This document shows positions 8,576-17,280 of a stretch of 64,000 nt of DNA, piece by piece. This DNA is from Legionellaceae bacterium. Its GTDB lineage: Bacteria > Pseudomonadota > Gammaproteobacteria > Legionellales > Legionellaceae. The position numbers and the translations under genes are program-made. The DNA is taken from NCBI GenBank assembly GCA_029212505.1, contig JARGOS010000002.1:124001-188000 (forward strand). The letters are read 5' to 3'. Positions within the stretch are counted from its first letter, which is position 1. Each line of letters opens with the position of its first letter. Below the pieces are notes generated by a model. It ran no database searches, had not been told where the DNA came from, and worked only from the letters and a program-made list of their open reading frames with translations.

Positions 8576-9058
8576 ATGAAAAATACGTCACAAGGCAAGT
8601 CAAAGAGTACGGCTAAATCACGTATTACTTCCCTGTTTAACCGTATTTTTAAATTTAAGTATTGGTCGGACGCTGAGCGCGTTCAAAGCTTTTTTGATTA
8701 TATTAAAAACTTATTTCAACGTTTATTTACTGTACAAACCCAAGAAGCCAAAGAGTCGTTTAAAAAAGTACAATCTCGTCTTCATTTGACCGACGAGGCG
8801 TTGGAAGAACAAAAGCGCTCGCTGTTTCGCTTAAGCATACTGATGTGCGTGTTTGGGCTGTGTATGTTGGGGTACACGATTCATCAAGTTTTTAACGGTT
8901 ATTTTTTTGCGATTGTTTTAAGTTTGATTGTGTCATGTTTGGCCTTCGCTTTCGCGTTTCGATACCACTTTTGGTATTTTCAAATCAGTCAAAAAAAACT
9001 GGGCTGCTCGGTACGCACGTGGTTTAATCAAGGATTATTGAGGAGAAAACAACCATGA
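8576..9058 (+). CDS. icmV: Dot/Icm inner-membrane protein IcmV
   Basis: IcmV is a small inner-membrane Dot/Icm component that is cotranscribed with dotA. The 160-residue protein has a Lys/Arg-rich N-terminus, a helical middle (AERVQSFFDYIKNLFQRLF) and two adjacent membrane helices (about 84-122: FRLSILMCVFGLCMLGYTI and FFAIVLSLIVSCLAFAFAF). The C-tail resembles Legionella IcmV (HFWYFQI...LGCSVRTWF). The stop overlaps the dotA start by 4 bases (ATGA), so the two are coupled. Confidence 0.93.
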   Translation: MKNTSQGKSKSTAKSRITSLFNRIFKFKYWSDAERVQSFFDYIKNLFQRLFTVQTQEAKESFKKVQSRLHLTDEALEEQKRSLFRLSILMCVFGLCMLGYTIHQVFNGYFFAIVLSLIVSCLAFAFAFRYHFWYFQISQKKLGCSVRTWFNQGLLRRKQP

Positions 9059-12000
9059 AGATACGTGGACTACGCTTATTCTTGGTGTTTTTCTTAGTAT
9101 GTTTTTCGATGGCGGCGTCTGCAGCTTTATTTAGTAAAGAAAGTGGCACAACCTCCGAGCCAAGCCCAGCTTTAGGCGGCGATACAGTCATGCCGATTGA
9201 GCCTGATGCACCTGTTGCGAGCATGCCTGTCCCTGAGACGAATTTTGGTAATCCAGGCGAGAGCGAGATCTCCTCCTTCGCAGACCCCACCGTTGTTATT
9301 TCTGATGCCACGCGATCCTCAGGTCTTGCCCCACCCGCAAGCGATCTTTCCGTTGTTTTTTTAGGTAATCTTTTTGGTTTGGTTGACGGTGTTTTGCATG
9401 GCAGCGGCAGTCAAATTATGGGTGTGATTTTTAACGTATTTAACTCAGCTGTTTTAGCGTTGGGTGGTATTGTGATGATGTATATTATCATCGTCTCGAC
9501 CATGAATACGGCACACGAAGGTCAAATGCTCGGTCAAAAATGGTCCTCTATCTGGGTGCCTGTGCGTGCCACCATGGGGCTTGCTTTACTCATACCAAAA
9601 TCATCTGGGTATTGTTTAATGCAAATTTTTGTCATGTGGGTGGTGGTCCAAGGCGTTGGGATTGCTGACAAAGTGTGGGGCACGGCGTTGGACTACCTCA
9701 ATCGAGGTGGTGTCATCATGCAAGCACAGGTCGACCCAACAGCAGCACGGCAAGCGGGTGTGGGTGGGTCAAACGATAACAGTGTCATTGATGGCGCGGG
9801 CACCATTCTTTATGGACAAGTATGCATGCTGGCCTTGCAAACGCAGCTTGAAAACCAACGTAAACGTGATTTAGATGCTAAAAAAGAGGACACAGGCCCT
9901 TGTGCGGGGCAGCCTTCACCGCAATATATGCAGCAATATTGTGATAATTCTGTACCTGATTTTATTGGCAGTGTTGATCCGTTAGCTGCATTTACAAAAA
10001 ATGATGAACCCATTTCGGTTGAAATGCCCAATTTAACCACAGAGCCGTACAAGAAACTGAATGGCATTTGTGGCACGCTCAAGTGGGCTAGCTTTGATGT
10101 TTCTTCTATAGAAGATGCCATGGGCGGTTCAAACGATGCTCAAAACGAAGAGGAAGAAGAAGAAGCCGTTAGCAAACAAGCAGAGCTCATGAGCCGTGCG
10201 CTGCAAACATCAAAAGCACAGCTTGATGCAGCAGGCCCACTTCAAGCACGTGCTACAACGCCAGACAGCCCTGTGGGTAAGCAGTATGCGATCTTAGGTA
10301 TCGGTGGCGGCGGCGGTGGCGGCGGCGGTGGTCTAGGTAGTATTGGCGGTGCAATTGGTGGTGGTCTAGGTAATATTGGCGGTGGTTTGGGTGGCATACC
10401 TGGCATGCCAAGCAAGCCTGACCTTAGCTTTGGTTCTGGGCGCAATGACGATGGCGGCTCAGCAAGTCTTCGCGGTGGTGACGTTGATTATGAATTCACG
10501 GGTGGTGGTGTTACATGGCTGAATAAAGCGAATGATTCAGATTCGGGTACTAATATTATTACGCTATCGCAGGGTGATTTCGACATCATTAAAAAATCAC
10601 GTGCAGCAGCTATTGCGCAAATGTACCTCACGCTTGCCTCAACAGCTCGAGCCATCGTGAGTAATGATCCACAAATTACGCCAAACAGTGGTAATCCAGC
10701 TAATTATGCGTCGCCTGTTGCTGATTATCAATTTGGTGTGCCACAAACGTCACTTAACGGTAAATGTTTAACCATGAATGCTGATTGTCCTTATTGGGGC
10801 AAAGTGGATGGAAGCTCGGCCCCTCTTTTGCTCGATGGAACCGAGTTACAAGATGCTGTTACCGATTATCATTCGGTCATGCAACCCGCATTAAAATTGT
10901 TGAGAGATGTTCAAAGCCAAAACAATAAGGCTGCAGGTCGGGAATTTATTCAAGAAGCCAAACGTTCGGGCTGGGTTCTTGCGGGGAGTTATTTCTTTAA
11001 TCTAGTTATGTTAAATGGTTCCGCGATAGCAACATCTGACAAAGTTGACGCCAACAGTGGCTTGGGCAAAAGTGAGTTCAATCTGGATGGTTTGAGCGCT
11101 ACTTGTTCCGGTGACTATAGCTTTTTATGTGATGTGTTTGGGACATCTGAAGAAAAAACGAAGGAAATTAGAGCGTTATTCACTGGGTCATCTGGGATGA
11201 GTGTGCCTCAAGCGAATTTATCGGCAAGTAATTTAGACCGCATACCCAATGAGGATATCAAAAAGCCAGAGGCGGCATCAACGGTTTATGGTTATGCTAA
11301 TAATGCCATGCTGATTGATTTACCAGGACAGGTAGGTCTAACACCAAAAAATTTAGAGATTAATCTTGAAAAAATGAACTTCAAGATGAATATGGATAAG
11401 GTGACACTGGACAACCAGCTTGAATGCGGTGCTTATATCAAAGTCTTTGGTTCGAAGTGGTGTATCGAAAGAGACTTGAAGAAAATTAGCTGGGATATGG
11501 TTGCAGGCATTGCCAATGGTTTAATCATATTTATCAACGCAACGGCTGAAGAGGCGGTGAACAAGATCTTAATTCTTCCTCTTAATCATTTCATGAGTAT
11601 TTTTAAAGAATCGATGGAAGTACTCATAACACCCGGAACAAACCCCGTATTGGCGCTCGCGATGATGGGAGTAAAATACATTAATATGTCGATGGATACC
11701 TGGATAGGCATTGTGCTCGTGACACTTACGGTCGGCTTGATTCCTGGAATAGGTGCATTCATCATGCTGGTGATGCCACTCTTTATGGTTTGGATTGGTA
11801 TTATGGTGGGCATAGGTTTTATAACGGCCTACTACATTCCCTTCTTGCCTTATATGATCTTTACCTTTGGGGCGCTTGCCTGGTTTATTGCCGTGGTTGA
11901 GGCCATGGCAGCGGCACCGCTGGTTGCTTTAGGAATATCGCATCCCGAAGGCCATGACGCCATGGGTAAAAGTGAACAAGGCCTCATGATTCTTCTTAAT

Positions 12001-12507
12001 GTGTTCTTAAGGCCTGCCATGATGGTGATCGGTTTTATTGCCGCCATCGCGATGTGTTATGTCGGTGTATGGCTTTTAAACTCGGGTTTTTCTACGGTTC
12101 TCGCGTTTTTAGACTCATCAAGTCTTTGGAGTGTAACTGGAAAATGGGGTGTAGCAAGCACAGCAATTCCTTGGGCAAGCTTGTTTGGGTTTTTCTTTGT
12201 GGTTGTTATTTACACGATGATCTATCTTACCCTGGTTGAAAAATCGTTTAGCTTGATTGCGGTGTTGCCGGATAAGGTGTTGCGTTGGGTCGGTGGACAA
12301 CCCGAGAGTATTGGTGAGCAAGCATCGCAGTGGACGCAGGATACCAAAGGAAAGATAGATAAAGCCGCCGGTGATGTCGATCGTTCGATGGGTGCGATGC
12401 AAAAAGGTCTGGCACAAGAAGCGATGGGTGGTGCGAAGAAGATAGCAGATAAGTTTAAAGGTAAGAGCTCAGGTGGTGACATAAGTGGGGGTGGGAGTCA
12501 ATCGTAG
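9055..12507 (+). CDS. dotA: Dot/Icm polytopic membrane protein DotA
   Basis: DotA is a large inner-membrane protein essential for Dot/Icm function and released in a secretion-dependent way in Legionella. The 1150-residue protein has a signal peptide (LRLFLVFFLVCFSMAASAA) and membrane helices at about 98-205. A long periplasmic region follows (about 210-800), and a C-terminal cluster of about six helices (about 812-1065) includes the conserved GIAFITAYYIPFLP-like stretch. A cytosolic tail ends Gly/Ser-rich. It is longer than Legionella DotA. The extra length includes an acidic run (about 364-372) and a poly-glycine segment (about 415-446). Coupled to icmV. Confidence 0.96.
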   Translation: MKIRGLRLFLVFFLVCFSMAASAALFSKESGTTSEPSPALGGDTVMPIEPDAPVASMPVPETNFGNPGESEISSFADPTVVISDATRSSGLAPPASDLSVVFLGNLFGLVDGVLHGSGSQIMGVIFNVFNSAVLALGGIVMMYIIIVSTMNTAHEGQMLGQKWSSIWVPVRATMGLALLIPKSSGYCLMQIFVMWVVVQGVGIADKVWGTALDYLNRGGVIMQAQVDPTAARQAGVGGSNDNSVIDGAGTILYGQVCMLALQTQLENQRKRDLDAKKEDTGPCAGQPSPQYMQQYCDNSVPDFIGSVDPLAAFTKNDEPISVEMPNLTTEPYKKLNGICGTLKWASFDVSSIEDAMGGSNDAQNEEEEEEAVSKQAELMSRALQTSKAQLDAAGPLQARATTPDSPVGKQYAILGIGGGGGGGGGGLGSIGGAIGGGLGNIGGGLGGIPGMPSKPDLSFGSGRNDDGGSASLRGGDVDYEFTGGGVTWLNKANDSDSGTNIITLSQGDFDIIKKSRAAAIAQMYLTLASTARAIVSNDPQITPNSGNPANYASPVADYQFGVPQTSLNGKCLTMNADCPYWGKVDGSSAPLLLDGTELQDAVTDYHSVMQPALKLLRDVQSQNNKAAGREFIQEAKRSGWVLAGSYFFNLVMLNGSAIATSDKVDANSGLGKSEFNLDGLSATCSGDYSFLCDVFGTSEEKTKEIRALFTGSSGMSVPQANLSASNLDRIPNEDIKKPEAASTVYGYANNAMLIDLPGQVGLTPKNLEINLEKMNFKMNMDKVTLDNQLECGAYIKVFGSKWCIERDLKKISWDMVAGIANGLIIFINATAEEAVNKILILPLNHFMSIFKESMEVLITPGTNPVLALAMMGVKYINMSMDTWIGIVLVTLTVGLIPGIGAFIMLVMPLFMVWIGIMVGIGFITAYYIPFLPYMIFTFGALAWFIAVVEAMAAAPLVALGISHPEGHDAMGKSEQGLMILLNVFLRPAMMVIGFIAAIAMCYVGVWLLNSGFSTVLAFLDSSSLWSVTGKWGVASTAIPWASLFGFFFVVVIYTMIYLTLVEKSFSLIAVLPDKVLRWVGGQPESIGEQASQWTQDTKGKIDKAAGDVDRSMGAMQKGLAQEAMGGAKKIADKFKGKSSGGDISGGGSQS
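10293..10404 (+). repeat. Poly-glycine low-complexity segment inside dotA
   Basis: GGT/GGC-rich DNA encodes an uninterrupted run of 10 glycines followed by GGxIGGG-type repeats, about residues 413-450 of DotA, inside the predicted periplasmic domain. The repeat could vary in length between strains by slippage in 3-base steps. Confidence 0.85.
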
Positions 12508-12518
12508 GTGATAAACTC

Positions 12519-12544
12519 GGCTGACGGAGCTTTAACCGTCAGCC
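12519..12544. terminator. Convergent terminator between dotA and dotB
   Basis: A perfect 9-bp inverted repeat GGCTGACGG / CCGTCAGCC (12519-12527, 12536-12544) with an 8-base loop sits where dotA and dotB converge. It is followed on the + strand by GGATCTTTT. One arm uses the last codons of dotB and its TAA lies in the loop. A bidirectional rho-independent terminator is likely, though the T-tract is short. Confidence 0.65.
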
Positions 12545-13671
12545 GGATCTTTTGAGCCTGCTGTGATGAGGTTATACGTACGTTCACTGATGATGCCGGC
12601 ATCAAACTTTTCTTTCGCATCGACCGTCATTAAGCGTCCGCGTTCACGTACAAGCTGTCGTGTGACACGGGTCACATCGTTCGGATCGGATTCAAGTAAA
12701 ATATCACGCACGGCTTCGTCAAATACGAGGTATTCTCGAAGTGCCACGCGCTTGCCATCGACGGTCGGGGCCAGTTTTTGCCAAATACACAAACGAATGG
12801 TTTCTAAAATATCAATGGTCCGCCCCAGACGCTCTTCACCTGCAAACGAGGTGACAAGACGACGCATGGTTTCAGCAACGCCCGATGTGTGCAGTGTGGT
12901 ATAAACAGGATGGCCTGTGAGCGCTGCCTCAAGGGCTGCACTGATGGTCTGGGCATCACGACACTCACCCACCATAATCAAGCGTGGCTTACGGCGTAAG
13001 GCATTACGCACGCCTTCTGCAAACGAGGGCAGATGTCGTGGAATTTCAGATTGGCTTACAATCGATGAGATGGTATCAATCTCGTCATAAACAAATTCAA
13101 TCGGCGCTTCGTAAGTTAATACTTTTCGGTTGGAATCTTTCTTTTCGATTAAATCACGAATGACGGAGGCCAGCAGGGTTGATTTACCCGAGCCTGTTGC
13201 GCCGGTGATAAACACAATACCTTCTTGCGGTGCGAGTGCATCAACGATGTGTTGTGGCAATTGCATGGCTTCCAATTGAGGCGGTGTGCTAGGAATGGTT
13301 CGTAACGTAATCTGAATAGCGTCATGGCCTTCCACCAAGCATGCCGTTGCATTCACACGATAGCGGTAGCGCACACCACGGTTGGGCCTAAATTCATAAT
13401 GGGTATCGATGTCTTGACCGGATAGGAGCTGCGTGGTTGCATTGGGGCCATAAATCGCATTGATCAAATCACCTAATTCAGTGTTAGACAGGGAGCGCTT
13501 AGTGATGCGTAAAAGCTTGCCATAAACTTCAGCAAACACCGGCGCCGCTGTTTGAATGGTGATGTCGGAAGCATTAAGGCTTTCGGTATGCTCTAACAAA
13601 CGTTCCATAAAAACCGAGGTGAACCGCGTGGGTTCATCGGGCATAAAATTGCAGTGTTCAGAATCATTCAT
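12532..13671 (-). CDS. dotB: Dot/Icm secretion ATPase DotB
   Basis: DotB is the cytosolic hexameric PilT/VirB11-like ATPase of the Dot/Icm machine. The 379-residue protein has an N-terminal PAS-like domain with LNASDITIQTAAPVFAEVYG. The Walker A is GATGSGKS at 157-164, the Asp box YEAPIEFVYDEI near 187-198, a Walker B-like LIMVGECRDAQT near 231, and a conserved HTSGVAETMRR His box. Length equals the family standard (about 377). Third gene of the dotD-dotC-dotB run; 31 bases separate it from dotC. Confidence 0.97.
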   Translation of the reverse strand: MNDSEHCNFMPDEPTRFTSVFMERLLEHTESLNASDITIQTAAPVFAEVYGKLLRITKRSLSNTELGDLINAIYGPNATTQLLSGQDIDTHYEFRPNRGVRYRYRVNATACLVEGHDAIQITLRTIPSTPPQLEAMQLPQHIVDALAPQEGIVFITGATGSGKSTLLASVIRDLIEKKDSNRKVLTYEAPIEFVYDEIDTISSIVSQSEIPRHLPSFAEGVRNALRRKPRLIMVGECRDAQTISAALEAALTGHPVYTTLHTSGVAETMRRLVTSFAGEERLGRTIDILETIRLCIWQKLAPTVDGKRVALREYLVFDEAVRDILLESDPNDVTRVTRQLVRERGRLMTVDAKEKFDAGIISERTYNLITAGSKDPADG

Positions 13672-13702
13672 GATAAAAAATCCAGGATTAAATTAGATTA
13701 AA

Positions 13703-14629
13703 TTAGCGAATGGGGCGAATCACCGGCTGCCATGCATTGCTGTTCGCCTCGACTTTAGCTGTTTGAATGCGTTGTTCCATTTGGCTGAGTGCTTCAAGCG
13801 AACGTTCATCTTTTGCAACCGCTGCACGCCACTCGTTGCTGTTCACGTTTAAGGCTGGAAGTGCCGTAATACGAAGCACTTGATCATCAATATGGAGCTC
13901 ATTAGCATCTCCGGTGACCCCTAAATCCAGGTGCGATACGTAAGGGGGTGAAACCATGTTCATGGCCAGCAGCTTGCGATACAAAATCATGCCGGTAAAA
14001 TCTTCTTTGATGCGTGCAACGTTTTCCGCCAAAATAATATCGGCTTGTTCCAGGCCGTTTTGCCAGCCTTTCTCCGTGTAGTAACACCAGATTTCACGCT
14101 CTTCTTTGGAGTTAGGAAGCAAGGTGACGTGCGGTGCCTCAGGTTTTTGATAATCAAGCCAGAGGTATTGGCGCCACGTGGGTGGTGTGGTCATAAAGCG
14201 GGCTTGTTTAATCAGCTTATAGGTTCTGTCTGAAATGCGAATGGTTTGTGTGTCGGCAAGATTGAGCGCATTGTTACCTTGCACTAAAACAGGAGGCAAA
14301 ATATTATTATCTAAAATCAGGGAGTTAAAATCAAAAATCGCGTCAAGATGACGAGCTTGTTTGACGAGTTGATCATCAATGCTTTTGGCACGTGATGCGA
14401 GCGCTGCTTGTGCGCCTATACTTAACGCTGTTTCTCGAAGGGCTTGTTCGCGAATTTTGCTTTCTGATGCTTTGGTTGCGCGATGGTCACTGCCACGTTT
14501 TGTGGTCGACATCGCTTTTAAACCGGCGAGGGAGTCGGTATCACCCATCGGACCATAGACCTTGGGTGCGCAGGCCGTGATGAGGCCCGCAAATAAAAAA
14601 GCTGTAAGATTACGAATAAGTTTTCGCAT
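13703..14629 (-). CDS. dotC: Dot/Icm outer-membrane lipoprotein DotC
   Basis: DotC is an outer-membrane lipoprotein of the Dot/Icm core complex, acting with DotD to target DotH to the outer membrane. The start is set at 14629, giving MRKLIRNLTAFLFAGLITAC with a lipobox ITAC and acylated Cys. The longer open frame (to 14719) lacks a signal peptide. Conserved parts include QALRETALSIGAQAALASRAKSI, PPTWRQYLWL, WCYYTEKGWQNGLEQADIIL and DFTGMILYRKLLAMNMVSPPYV. 308 aa is close to Legionella DotC. The start lies 20 bases inside dotD. Confidence 0.96.
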   Translation of the reverse strand: MRKLIRNLTAFLFAGLITACAPKVYGPMGDTDSLAGLKAMSTTKRGSDHRATKASESKIREQALRETALSIGAQAALASRAKSIDDQLVKQARHLDAIFDFNSLILDNNILPPVLVQGNNALNLADTQTIRISDRTYKLIKQARFMTTPPTWRQYLWLDYQKPEAPHVTLLPNSKEEREIWCYYTEKGWQNGLEQADIILAENVARIKEDFTGMILYRKLLAMNMVSPPYVSHLDLGVTGDANELHIDDQVLRITALPALNVNSNEWRAAVAKDERSLEALSQMEQRIQTAKVEANSNAWQPVIRPIR

Positions 14630-15098
14630 AGCGTAATTCGACGACCTGACTGTTAGGATAAACATGAATGGTGGCTTTGTTGCCCGCTTGGTAATCGATG
14701 TCACGTAAAAGCTCTGCAATCGAGCGATCAGCTTGATTCAAGCTAACCAAAACAGGAATTGCAGGAGGATGACCTAAAACACGTAGGCGAAGATCCGCGG
14801 CTTTGGCTAAGCGCTCAGCGAGTTCACCAATCGGGCCAGACCAGTCGACCGATGCATGCTCGAGTAAGCCTCGGGTACTTGGAATGGTTTGAATATTATC
14901 TTCGTGCGCTGGGATGACGACTTTTTCGACGCGTGCCATTTCAAGCATGGAGTTGCTCACGGAGGTTGCCGCTTCGGCGAGTTTGATGGTGGCATCGTTA
15001 CTGGGTGCGTTATACGGTGGCTTTTTATAAGTGATAGGTGCGCAAGCGGCTAAAAAAGCCGACAGCGTGATCATGAGTACTAATCTTCGATTTTTCAT
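14610..15098 (-). CDS. dotD: Dot/Icm outer-membrane lipoprotein DotD
   Basis: DotD is a secretin-N0-like lipoprotein of the Dot/Icm outer-membrane core. The 162-residue precursor has a lipoprotein signal (VLMITLSAFLAAC, lipobox LAAC). Its C-terminal domain has VSVDWSGPIGELAERLAKAADLRLRVLGHPPAIPVLVS-like pattern, as in the N0/GspD N-domain. Start at 15098 has GAAGAACC-type purine-rich sequence upstream. Overlaps dotC by 20 bases; 42 bases downstream of the unknown membrane gene. Confidence 0.95.
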   Translation of the reverse strand: MKNRRLVLMITLSAFLAACAPITYKKPPYNAPSNDATIKLAEAATSVSNSMLEMARVEKVVIPAHEDNIQTIPSTRGLLEHASVDWSGPIGELAERLAKAADLRLRVLGHPPAIPVLVSLNQADRSIAELLRDIDYQAGNKATIHVYPNSQVVELRYAKTYS

Positions 15099-15140
15099 GT
15101 TGGGTTCTTCATGAATGATACTTAAGCCATCTAAAGTATC

Positions 15141-16409
15141 TTAGATTGAAACAGGAGAGTCGGGCCTTGTCAAGCTTGTTTCGTGACTCTCGGGTGGTTC
15201 TTGTGCCGTCGGTTGAAAGAAACTATTTTTAGATAAATAATTGATGCATCCATCACGAAAATTTGGAAAACGGAGGCAGAGCACGAGCATGGCTCCAAGC
15301 GCGGCAACAATAGGTACCCATGGGCTTAGTGCCATCAGCGGTGGTGTGAAAGAAGCAAGGCAAAATAGTAAAAGCCCGTGCTGAGTAGCTGTTGCAATAA
15401 ATCGACCTTTTTCAAGAGCTATGTTGCGGTCTAAGTGTTTTAGATAGTGGTTATCTTCGAGTGTTCTAGGCTCAAATGCATGATATTTGTCGTGCAGGGC
15501 ATCAAATCGTGTGACTTCAAAATAAGCTCTTGTTGAAGCAAAGATCACTTCGGCAAATTTTACCATAACCGTGATGTAGGCAACCCAGGCTAAACCGGCG
15601 CCTGATAATACAAACCATGCCAGGACAGCGGCAACCACTGAGGGCGAATCATTGACTAAATTAAATAATCTATCGTTGAGTTCACAATGGGCCATGAAGC
15701 GATGCTTTAACTCAATGTCTTGATTGTTTTCAACTAGGCGCTCCATGAGGATCACGATATTGGAGAGTGTTCGTGGTAAATAAACAATCAGCGAGGCGAC
15801 ACTTAAAATAGGCGCCATGATGGTTGCAAATGCATCCACCCCAAAATAGCCATGACCAAAGACTTGGGGGGCGGCGATTAAGGCGACACCGATGCGTCTC
15901 ATATGCCCCAAATAAAGCCGCGTTGTGTCAAAATTATAGGTAACGCCACGATGAAAATATTCGAGATAATCACTGATATGGTTGGTTTCGTGAGGTGATT
16001 CAACAGGATGTTCGAGGGTGTAGGTGGCATCGTAGGTGTTGAGCAACTCACGCAGTTGGGCTTGCTCCGTGCGAAAGAATTCGGCCGTAGATGCCTCGTT
16101 GAGACGCGCATGCAGTTCTTCAAGTAGGGTTGCCATCCAGAGCGTTTCTTTGATGAGCTGTACGCGGGCATGATTAGCTTCGTCTGTTCGTGTTTCTTGG
16201 CGTAATACGGCATCGAGTTGGCTGCGTTGTGCGCGCTGCAGCAAGCGCCAAAGCGAGGCGCGCTCGGCTAAGTATTCAAAATTCGTTTTGTCATGTTGAT
16301 TGATTTGGGCAAGTAGCTCAGCTTTTTTCATGCACGTGCCGGCGCCTTCGCTGAAATCAGGAGCGATGATGCCGGTGCGTTGACGTAAATGCTGAAACAG
16401 ATGTGTCAT
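15141..16409 (-). CDS. Unknown multi-pass membrane protein upstream of dotDCB
   Basis: I do not recognise this 422-residue protein. It has a soluble helical N-terminal half (1-165), rich in Leu/Glu/Arg and coiled-coil-like around WRLLQRAQRSQLDAVL. Hydrophobic helices follow at about 172-188, 200-222, 258-285 and 345-385. The polar C-tail is Pro/Glu/Ser-rich (FFQPTAQEPPESHETS). It reads in the same direction as dotD, 42 bases upstream, so it may head the dot operon. It could be a Dot/Icm effector, an accessory membrane component or neither. C-terminal short polar/Glu residues are compatible with, but do not prove, a Dot/Icm signal. Confidence 0.8.
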   Translation of the reverse strand: MTHLFQHLRQRTGIIAPDFSEGAGTCMKKAELLAQINQHDKTNFEYLAERASLWRLLQRAQRSQLDAVLRQETRTDEANHARVQLIKETLWMATLLEELHARLNEASTAEFFRTEQAQLRELLNTYDATYTLEHPVESPHETNHISDYLEYFHRGVTYNFDTTRLYLGHMRRIGVALIAAPQVFGHGYFGVDAFATIMAPILSVASLIVYLPRTLSNIVILMERLVENNQDIELKHRFMAHCELNDRLFNLVNDSPSVVAAVLAWFVLSGAGLAWVAYITVMVKFAEVIFASTRAYFEVTRFDALHDKYHAFEPRTLEDNHYLKHLDRNIALEKGRFIATATQHGLLLFCLASFTPPLMALSPWVPIVAALGAMLVLCLRFPNFRDGCINYLSKNSFFQPTAQEPPESHETSLTRPDSPVSI

Positions 16410-16466
16410 AAAACCCAGAAATTAGATAGACCGAACGGATTGTATCATAAATACGCGTAGAGCGTA

Positions 16467-16510
16467 TTGAGTTACGACATAGGCAAGTATAACGCCTTGC
16501 GTTATACTTG
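16467..16510 (+). promoter_or_regulatory. higBA promoter with palindromic operator
   Basis: A perfect 12-bp inverted repeat CAAGTATAACGC / GCGTTATACTTG with a 3-base centre spans 16484-16510, just before higB. TATAAC (16488-16493) or TATACT (16503-16508) inside the arms could be the -10, with TTGAGT at 16467 as a weak -35. A palindrome overlapping the -10 is the classic arrangement for autorepression by a HigA-type antitoxin. Confidence 0.7.
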
Positions 16511-16537
16511 TATTAATGGAAGGTGTGGCATAACGAC

Positions 16538-16819
16538 ATGATTAAAAACTTTAAGTGTAAGGCAACAAAAAGAATATTTGATGGAACGGTTTCTCGAAAA
16601 TTTCCTCAAGACATACAGCAGCGGGCTAGAAGGAAACTTAGAATGTTGAATAATGCACGAGACTTAAATGATTTAAGATTGCCGCCAAGCAATCATTTAG
16701 AAAAATTAGTGGGGGACCGACTAGGCCAGCATAGTATCAAAGTTAATGATCAGTGGCGTTTATGTTTTATTTGGCAAGATAGCGTTGTAACCGATGTTGA
16801 AATGGTAGATTACTATTAG
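16538..16819 (+). CDS. higB: HigB-type toxin (RelE superfamily mRNA interferase)
   Basis: Ribosome-dependent mRNA endonuclease toxin of a type II toxin-antitoxin pair. The 93-residue protein begins MIKNFKCKAT and has the family blocks SRKFPQDIQQRARRKLRMLNNA, DLNDLRLPPSNHLEKL.GDR.GQHSIKVNDQWRLCFIW and the terminal VEMVDYY. The ATG at 16538 fits the family start better than the upstream GTG at 16523; GGAAGG lies 14-19 bases before it. Toxin-first order is typical of higBA. higA follows after 13 bases. Confidence 0.93.
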   Translation: MIKNFKCKATKRIFDGTVSRKFPQDIQQRARRKLRMLNNARDLNDLRLPPSNHLEKLVGDRLGQHSIKVNDQWRLCFIWQDSVVTDVEMVDYY

Positions 16820-16832
16820 GCATGAGGAGTGA

Positions 16833-17159
16833 ATGATGATGAAATTAAAAAATATCCATCCTGGTGAGGTATTGCTTGAAGAGTTTCTTGCACCAATGCA
16901 TATCAGCCAGAATAAACTTGCTTGTGATATTGGCGTATCCCCTCGACGAATTAATGAAATTGTTCATGCTAAACGCTCAATTACAGCTGATACCGATTTA
17001 AGATTGTCGAGAGCGCTCGGAACATCAGAGGGGTTCTGGCTTGGATTACAAGCTGATTACGATCTGGAAGAAAAGAAAGCTATCCTGAGTACCAAATTAT
17101 CGAAAATACGATCATTAATCCCCTCGGATAACTTCCTTACTGCATATGTAAGAAACTAA
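16833..17159 (+). CDS. higA: HigA-type antitoxin (XRE family)
   Basis: DNA-binding antitoxin that neutralises HigB and represses the operon. About 106-108 residues, depending on which of three consecutive ATGs is used; GAGGAG lies upstream. The signature IHPGEVLLEEFL.P..IS and helix-turn-helix (about 17-60: SQNKLACDIGVSPRRINEIVHAKRSIT) define the VapI/HigA group, and FWLGLQADYDLE follows. It presumably binds the palindrome at 16484-16510. The locus splits a dot operon from the tkt cluster and looks like a separate acquisition. Confidence 0.93.
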   Translation: MMMKLKNIHPGEVLLEEFLAPMHISQNKLACDIGVSPRRINEIVHAKRSITADTDLRLSRALGTSEGFWLGLQADYDLEEKKAILSTKLSKIRSLIPSDNFLTAYVRN

Positions 17160-17160
17160 A

Positions 17161-17280
17161 TCAGTCAATGAGTTCTGCCAAAAAATCGGCTCCATAGCTC
17201 TCTAACATGACTTGCTGAGGGCATATTTCTGGGAGACAATGGTGGCCTTGTTCGTGAGCGTGTATTAAGAGAGATTTATG
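17161..17280 (-). pseudogene. Possible 3' remnant of a lost gene
   Basis: On the minus strand this short spacer reads as an open, protein-like C-terminus without a start codon (…LPEICPQQVMLESYGAD…LID) ending in TGA at 17163-17161. Upstream, the frame hits a stop just inside tkt. It may be the tail of a gene removed when higBA or the tkt cluster came to lie here. I cannot name the parent gene, and chance coding is possible. Confidence 0.3.

Noticed and set aside
10242-10445. Minus-strand ORF rich in proline inside dotA
   Set aside because: It is the antisense reading of the poly-glycine codons and has no RBS.
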